This document shows, piece by piece, positions 12,863 through 16,021 of a stretch of 16,021 nt of DNA. The first letter of the stretch is position 1, and every line of letters starts with the position of its first letter. A program made the position numbers and the translations under genes. Below the pieces are notes generated by a model. That model had not been told where the DNA came from. It ran no database searches and saw only the letters and a program-made list of their open reading frames with translations. The stretch is from Roseovarius sp. (lineage in GTDB: Bacteria > Pseudomonadota > Alphaproteobacteria > Rhodobacterales > Rhodobacteraceae): the NCBI GenBank assembly GCA_007125415.1, contig SLDH01000203.1, positions 1 to 16,021 of the forward strand, in the 5' to 3' direction.

Positions 12863-14131
12863 ATGATCTTCAATCAAAGGATCAATCATGCAGAACCCGT
12901 CAGAGGCGTGATGCGGCAGAACGAGAGAGCGGCAGAATTCGATCCGTCACTCGCCACCAACGCGGCCGCTCGGTGCGTGGTGTCTGCCGGGAAAGATCAG
13001 GAGATCGGCGCGAGTCCTGCGCGCGCGGCTCTGTTCCTTGTGCTGCTGTTCGCCCTCTTGCTGCCTGCGCCTCTTGCGGCTGCCGAGGGGGCAGCGCCCG
13101 GCCATGCGACCACGGAAAGCGCCGGTGATACAGGCGAACCGATCGTCATGGCGGGTGGCCCAACTCTGCCGGACATCTGGCGCGGGCCCCGTTTCGATAC
13201 GTCCGATGTGACGGTATCGACGGGGGGTGATGCGGACAAGGTTCTGGTTCAGGAGGGTGGCATGCGCTGGCAGGCCTTCCGCGCTGGCCCGCTGTCCAGT
13301 TTTGGTGCTTGGCTGTTGCTGGGCACGATTGCCGCACTGACCCTCTTCTACCTGCTGCGGGGCCGCATCATGGTGGCGGGGGCATTGACGGGCCGGATGG
13401 TCACGCGCTTTCGGTCGGTCGAGCGCCTGGCCCATTGGCTGCTTGCCGGTTCCTTCATCCTGCTGGCGGTCACGGGTCTTTTGCTGAAATACGGGCGGAG
13501 TTACATCGCCCCGCTTTTCGGTAATGAGTTCAACGCCACGCTGCTGCTTGCGTCAAAACTCTTCCACAACAACGTGGCCTGGCTGTTCATGTTGTCGCTC
13601 TCGATGATCTTCTTCATCTGGGTTCGACACAACCTGCCTCACCGGACGGATCTGACCTGGTTCGCGCAGGCTGGCGGCCTTCTGGGCAAGAGACATCCCC
13701 CCGCGCGGAAATTCAATGCCGGGCAGAAGCTCATCTTCTGGTCGGTCATCCTGCTCGGCGGATTGATCTCCCTCAGCGGGCTGTCGTTGCTCTTTCCCTT
13801 CGAGCTACCGCTTTTTTCCAAGACCTTCGCCGCCCTCAACGGCGTTGGGATCCCCGGTCTTCTCGGCATCGACGAATTTCCGGTCACCCTTGCCCCACAG
13901 GAGGAAATGGCGCTTGCACAGGCCTGGCATGTCATTCTCAGCTTCGTGCTGATGGCGATCATCCTTGCCCATATCTATCTGGGCTCGGTCGGCATGCAGG
14001 GTGCATATGCTGCTATGGGATCGGGCAAGGTGGATGAGGCCTGGGCGCATCAGCATCATTCGCTATGGCTGGATGAGCTCAAGGCGAAGCAGGACAAGGA
14101 CGCCCCGAAGCAGACCAAACCTGCGGAATAG
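12863..14131 (+). CDS. Formate dehydrogenase gamma subunit (membrane cytochrome b556)
   Basis: This is the diheme membrane subunit that carries electrons from a periplasmic formate dehydrogenase to the quinone pool. The protein has 422 residues. A hydrophobic signal sequence lies at about 53-74 (RAALFLVLLFALLLPAPLAA), followed by a periplasmic stretch, a helix at 148-166 and the FdnI-like four-helix core. The four expected heme ligands are present: His191 (RLAHWLL), His235 (KLFHNN), His356 (QAWHVI) and His370 (LAHIYLG). The last two are 14 residues apart, as in E. coli FdnI (155/169). The start is supported by AAGGAGG 9 nt upstream; ATG 12911 is an in-frame alternative. Catalytic alpha and iron-sulfur beta subunits are absent on both sides. 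The tail (KAKQDKDAPKQTK) is charged. Confidence 0.9.
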   Translation: MIFNQRINHAEPVRGVMRQNERAAEFDPSLATNAAARCVVSAGKDQEIGASPARAALFLVLLFALLLPAPLAAAEGAAPGHATTESAGDTGEPIVMAGGPTLPDIWRGPRFDTSDVTVSTGGDADKVLVQEGGMRWQAFRAGPLSSFGAWLLLGTIAALTLFYLLRGRIMVAGALTGRMVTRFRSVERLAHWLLAGSFILLAVTGLLLKYGRSYIAPLFGNEFNATLLLASKLFHNNVAWLFMLSLSMIFFIWVRHNLPHRTDLTWFAQAGGLLGKRHPPARKFNAGQKLIFWSVILLGGLISLSGLSLLFPFELPLFSKTFAALNGVGIPGLLGIDEFPVTLAPQEEMALAQAWHVILSFVLMAIILAHIYLGSVGMQGAYAAMGSGKVDEAWAHQHHSLWLDELKAKQDKDAPKQTKPAE

Positions 14132-14146
14132 AGTGCTTGCCCGTAA

Positions 14147-14159
14147 GGGTGGGTCACCC
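14147..14159. terminator. Small hairpin after the FDH gamma gene, possible terminator
   Basis: GGGTG-ggt-CACCC forms a 5-bp stem 16 bp after the FDH gamma stop. There is no T-run, so rho-independent termination is uncertain. The gap to the convergent ATPase gene (14132-14285) has no better hairpin. Confidence 0.2.
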
Positions 14160-14177
14160 CTGCCTGTTCCTTGCCCC

Positions 14178-14221
14178 TGCGCGGCTTGGTGCAGGTTGCT
14201 TCAGGTTGATCGAGAGTGACT
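14178..14221 (+). repeat. 44-bp dispersed direct repeat, copy 2
   Basis: This is the second copy of the element at 11977-12020, in the same orientation, 47 bp after the FDH gamma stop. The two 16-bp outer blocks are identical to copy 1. No similarity was seen outside the 44 bp. The two copies bracket the DUF6494 and FDH gamma genes. Confidence 0.75.
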
Positions 14222-14285
14222 CCAGCGCCAGTGCAGCAAGGCGCCTCGCGTTGAACTCTTTTCTGCGTCGCGGGGATTGCCGATT

Positions 14286-15392
14286 TCAGGCTGACGCGGG
14301 TGCGAGCAGGATGCCCGCGTCCTCGCTCCAGGAAAGCCAGATGTTTTCCGCGCTGCTGCTGGCCCTTGATGCCGCTCCGCCGAGATTCTGCATCTGCGTC
14401 AACACGGCGTTGCGGCCGTCATGCACGTTGACGAAGATATGCGAGCGGTCACCCAGGAAGGCTGCGGTATCCACCTTCCCCTTGATGGTGTTCACCTTGC
14501 CCTCGACCTCGGTGGAGGATACGGCGATATTCTCCGGCCTTATGGCAACGATGACAGGGTTGCCCTGTTCAAAAGAAGTGCCTTCCGCCTTCACCTTCAC
14601 GCGACCGACCTGCTCGGTATCGACGATGACGGTGTCACCCTCTAGATTCACGACACGGCCGTCGAAGAAATTCATCGAGCCGAGAAAATCCGCCACGAAG
14701 TAAGGTCTGGGGCGTTCATAGAGATCGGAGGGTGGACCGACTTCCAGCGCCTTGCCGGCACTCATCACCGCGATCCGATCAGACATCGTCATCGCTTCCT
14801 CCTGGTCATGGGTCACGAAGATGAAAGTGATCCCGAGGCTCTTCTGCAAGGCCCGCAGCTCAAGCTGCATCTGACCGCGCAGTTTCTTGTCGAGCGCGCC
14901 CAGCGGCTCGTCGAGCAACAATACCTTGGGCTTCTTGATGAGGGCACGCGCAAGCGCAACGCGCTGGCGTTGCCCGCCGGAAAGTTGGTTCGCGCTGCGT
15001 GATCCGTAGCCTGATAGCTTGATCATATCGAGCGCTTCCTCGACGCGCCGGTTAAGCTCCTGCTTGCCGAGGCGATCCTTGCGCAGCCCGAACGCCAGAT
15101 TCTGATGCACGGTCAGATGAGGGAAGATGGCATAATTCTGAAAGACCATATTGACGGGGCGGCGATATGGCGGGGTATCGCCCATGTATTGTCCGTCAAT
15201 GATGACGTCGCCCTCGGTGGCTTCCTCGAAGCCGGCGATCATGCGCATCAACGTGGTCTTTCCGCAACCCGACGGCCCCAGAAGGGAAAAGAACTCGCCG
15301 CGCCTTATATCGAAACTCACATCATCCACCGCACGGACGTCTCCGAAGTGCTTGGAAATGCGGTCGATCGAAATGAAGCTTTCATCAGCCAT
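14286..15392 (-). CDS. potA: Polyamine-type ABC transporter ATP-binding protein (PotA-like)
   Basis: This is the cytoplasmic ATPase of an ABC importer of the spermidine/putrescine group. The protein has 368 residues: Walker A GPSGCGKTT (39-47), Q-loop Gln85 in VFQNYAIFPHLTV, signature LSGGQRQR (137-144), Walker B VLLLDEPLGALD (157-168), H-loop His195 in FVTHDQEEAMTMSDR, and a C-terminal TOBE domain (about 280-355) with IVAIRPENI. I choose the ATG at 15392-15390, which gives MADESFISIDRISKHFGDV and has AAGG 9 nt upstream. The in-frame ATG at 15410, which overlaps the permease stop (ATGA), would add six residues and is also plausible. Substrate cannot be fixed from the ATPase; polyamine uptake is inferred from family similarity and the adjoining PotC-like permease. 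Confidence 0.9.
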   Translation of the reverse strand: MADESFISIDRISKHFGDVRAVDDVSFDIRRGEFFSLLGPSGCGKTTLMRMIAGFEEATEGDVIIDGQYMGDTPPYRRPVNMVFQNYAIFPHLTVHQNLAFGLRKDRLGKQELNRRVEEALDMIKLSGYGSRSANQLSGGQRQRVALARALIKKPKVLLLDEPLGALDKKLRGQMQLELRALQKSLGITFIFVTHDQEEAMTMSDRIAVMSAGKALEVGPPSDLYERPRPYFVADFLGSMNFFDGRVVNLEGDTVIVDTEQVGRVKVKAEGTSFEQGNPVIVAIRPENIAVSSTEVEGKVNTIKGKVDTAAFLGDRSHIFVNVHDGRNAVLTQMQNLGGAASRASSSAENIWLSWSEDAGILLAPASA

Positions 15393-15406
15393 GTGTATTT
15401 GCCTTG

Positions 15407-15757
15407 TCATGAAAAGGGTGTGTCGACCTTCTTGTTCGTCGGTGTCAGGCCTCGTCGTCTGAACCATTCGGCGATCAGCACGAGGATGACGCTGCCCAGC
15501 AGGATGAGGCTGCCCAATGCGAGCACGCCGGGAAGGCGGGCGGGGAAGCGCAGCTGCGTCCAGATATAGACGGGTAGAGTGCTTTCCTGCCCGGCGAGGA
15601 AGAAAGCCAGCAGGAACTCGTCGAAGGAAATGAGGAAGCACAACAGAAAGCTGGCAATGACCCCGGGAAGCGCGAGCGGGAAGAGGACAAAGTGCCCGGC
15701 CGATTCTCGCGCATCGGTTGACGGCTGACCTGACCATCGGGCACAGTGAATACACAT
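15407..15757 (-). CDS. ABC transporter permease (PotC-like), N-terminal two thirds missing
   Basis: The frame encodes the C-terminal part of a membrane permease: PLALPGVIASFLLCFLISFD, EFLLAFFLAGQESTLPVYIW, TQLRFPARLPGVLALGSLI and LLGSVILVLIAEWFRRRG. These match the end of PotC-type permeases of polyamine importers, usually 260-280 residues. Only about 90 residues are credible, from about 15680 down to the stop at 15407. Further upstream, residues MCIHCARWSGQPSTDARESAG lack the EAA loop that should stand 10-14 residues before the LP of the PLALPG block, so the similarity breaks near 15680-15690. The stop overlaps a possible potA start. The gene is truncated by rearrangement, insertion or an assembly join, and is probably non-functional as seen. 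Confidence 0.7.
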   Translation of the reverse strand: MCIHCARWSGQPSTDARESAGHFVLFPLALPGVIASFLLCFLISFDEFLLAFFLAGQESTLPVYIWTQLRFPARLPGVLALGSLILLGSVILVLIAEWFRRRGLTPTNKKVDTPFS

Positions 15758-15849
15758 ACCTCACGGCCGATCCCTCCTGGCCATATACACAGGACCCCCA
15801 TGACGACCATGCGACTATACCTAGCCCTCCTCTGCGCCTGGGCATCTGA
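15686..15849 (+). CDS. Possible 3' end of an unidentified gene, cut at the permease junction
   Basis: An open frame on the plus strand ends in TGA at 15847-15849 and reads ...SARPILAHRLTADLTIGHSE then YTYLTADPSWPYTQDPHDDH. It has no start codon between the previous stop (15658-15660) and its end, so if real it began in DNA now missing to the left of the junction. It overlaps the next candidate start by 50 bp. The protein is not recognised. The left boundary given is approximate. Confidence 0.25.
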
Positions 15850-15976
15850 CCGGATCACCGATCTAGGCGAGTGGGTGCTGCCGGTGGATATCCCACCGCC
15901 CGATCCCGACGTACAGATCACCGTCCACTATCCATCGCACGAGGAAGGCCCGGGGCCACAACGCTGGGGCCCTTGA
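15800..15976 (+). CDS. Small hypothetical protein, 58 aa
   Basis: The frame starts at the ATG 15800 with AGGA 5 nt upstream and encodes a short hydrophobic start MTTMRLYLALLCAWASDRIT, then DLGEWVLPVDIPPPDPDVQI and a hydrophilic end rich in proline and glycine. It uses CTA and TAT codons, which are rare in the other genes here. I do not recognise the protein; size and style would fit a small phage-type gene, but that is a guess. It lies in the terminal segment that appears unrelated to the permease gene. Confidence 0.35.
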   Translation: MTTMRLYLALLCAWASDRITDLGEWVLPVDIPPPDPDVQITVHYPSHEEGPGPQRWGP

Positions 15977-16021
15977 CACCTGCTGCGAATAGCGACAAAG
16001 CTAAAAATACATATCCAACCA

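Noticed and set aside
15475..15921. 148-residue minus-strand frame overlapping the permease in another frame
   Set aside because: It is out of frame with the PotC-like similarity, and its serine/cysteine-rich translation is a frame shadow.
1..16021. CRISPR array, rRNA, tRNA, integrase or toxin-antitoxin genes
   Set aside because: I scanned both strands for regularly spaced repeats, conserved RNA stretches and the respective protein motifs and found none.

Overview
The window looks like a piece of chromosome from a GC-rich alphaproteobacterium, most likely of the order Rhodobacterales (roseobacter/Paracoccaceae type). The evidence is the flagellar gene order motB-flgE-flgK-flgL-flgI, a group-2 Mrp Na+/H+ antiporter operon with MnhA and MnhB fused, a periplasm-facing formate dehydrogenase cytochrome b subunit, and a PotA-type transporter ATPase with a strong GC bias at third codon positions. 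This placement is inferred from protein sequence and gene order only.

Layout. (1) 1-5755, minus strand: a flagellar operon read right to left, motB, flgE, flgK, flgL and the start of flgI, which runs off the left edge. It encodes a stator protein, the hook, the two hook-filament junction proteins and the P-ring protein. A CtrA-like half-palindrome lies in front of flgE. (2) 5756-5978: a divergent intergenic region shared by motB and the antiporter operon. (3) 5979-11914, plus strand: six tightly packed or overlapping genes, mnhAB (fused), C, D, E, F and G, encoding a complete Mrp cation/proton antiporter in the inner membrane. (4) 11915-12337: a non-coding stretch with the first copy of a 44-bp repeat, an IS-end-like sequence and a doublet of GC-rich palindromes. 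(5) 12338-12529, minus: a 63-aa DUF6494-type protein of unknown function. (6) 12863-14131, plus: a formate dehydrogenase gamma subunit (membrane cytochrome b) with no alpha or beta subunit beside it. (7) 14178-14221: the second copy of the 44-bp repeat, so the two copies bracket a 2.2-kb block holding the DUF6494 and gamma-subunit genes. (8) 14286-15757, minus: a polyamine-type ABC transporter ATPase (potA-like) preceded by a permease (potC-like) with only its C-terminal third. (9) About 15686-16021: sequence that does not continue the permease. It has a different codon character and two possible short plus-strand reading frames, and may be an insertion or rearrangement boundary or an assembly junction.

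How the parts fit. The flagellar genes build and power the motor, and the divergent Mrp complex exports Na+ in exchange for protons, setting the ion gradients that motors and transporters use. The gamma subunit would pass electrons from periplasmic formate oxidation to the quinone pool, but its partners must be encoded elsewhere. I see no clear new defence or mobile system. The best candidates for follow-up are the repeat pair bracketing the DUF6494/gamma block, the palindrome doublet, and the broken right end.
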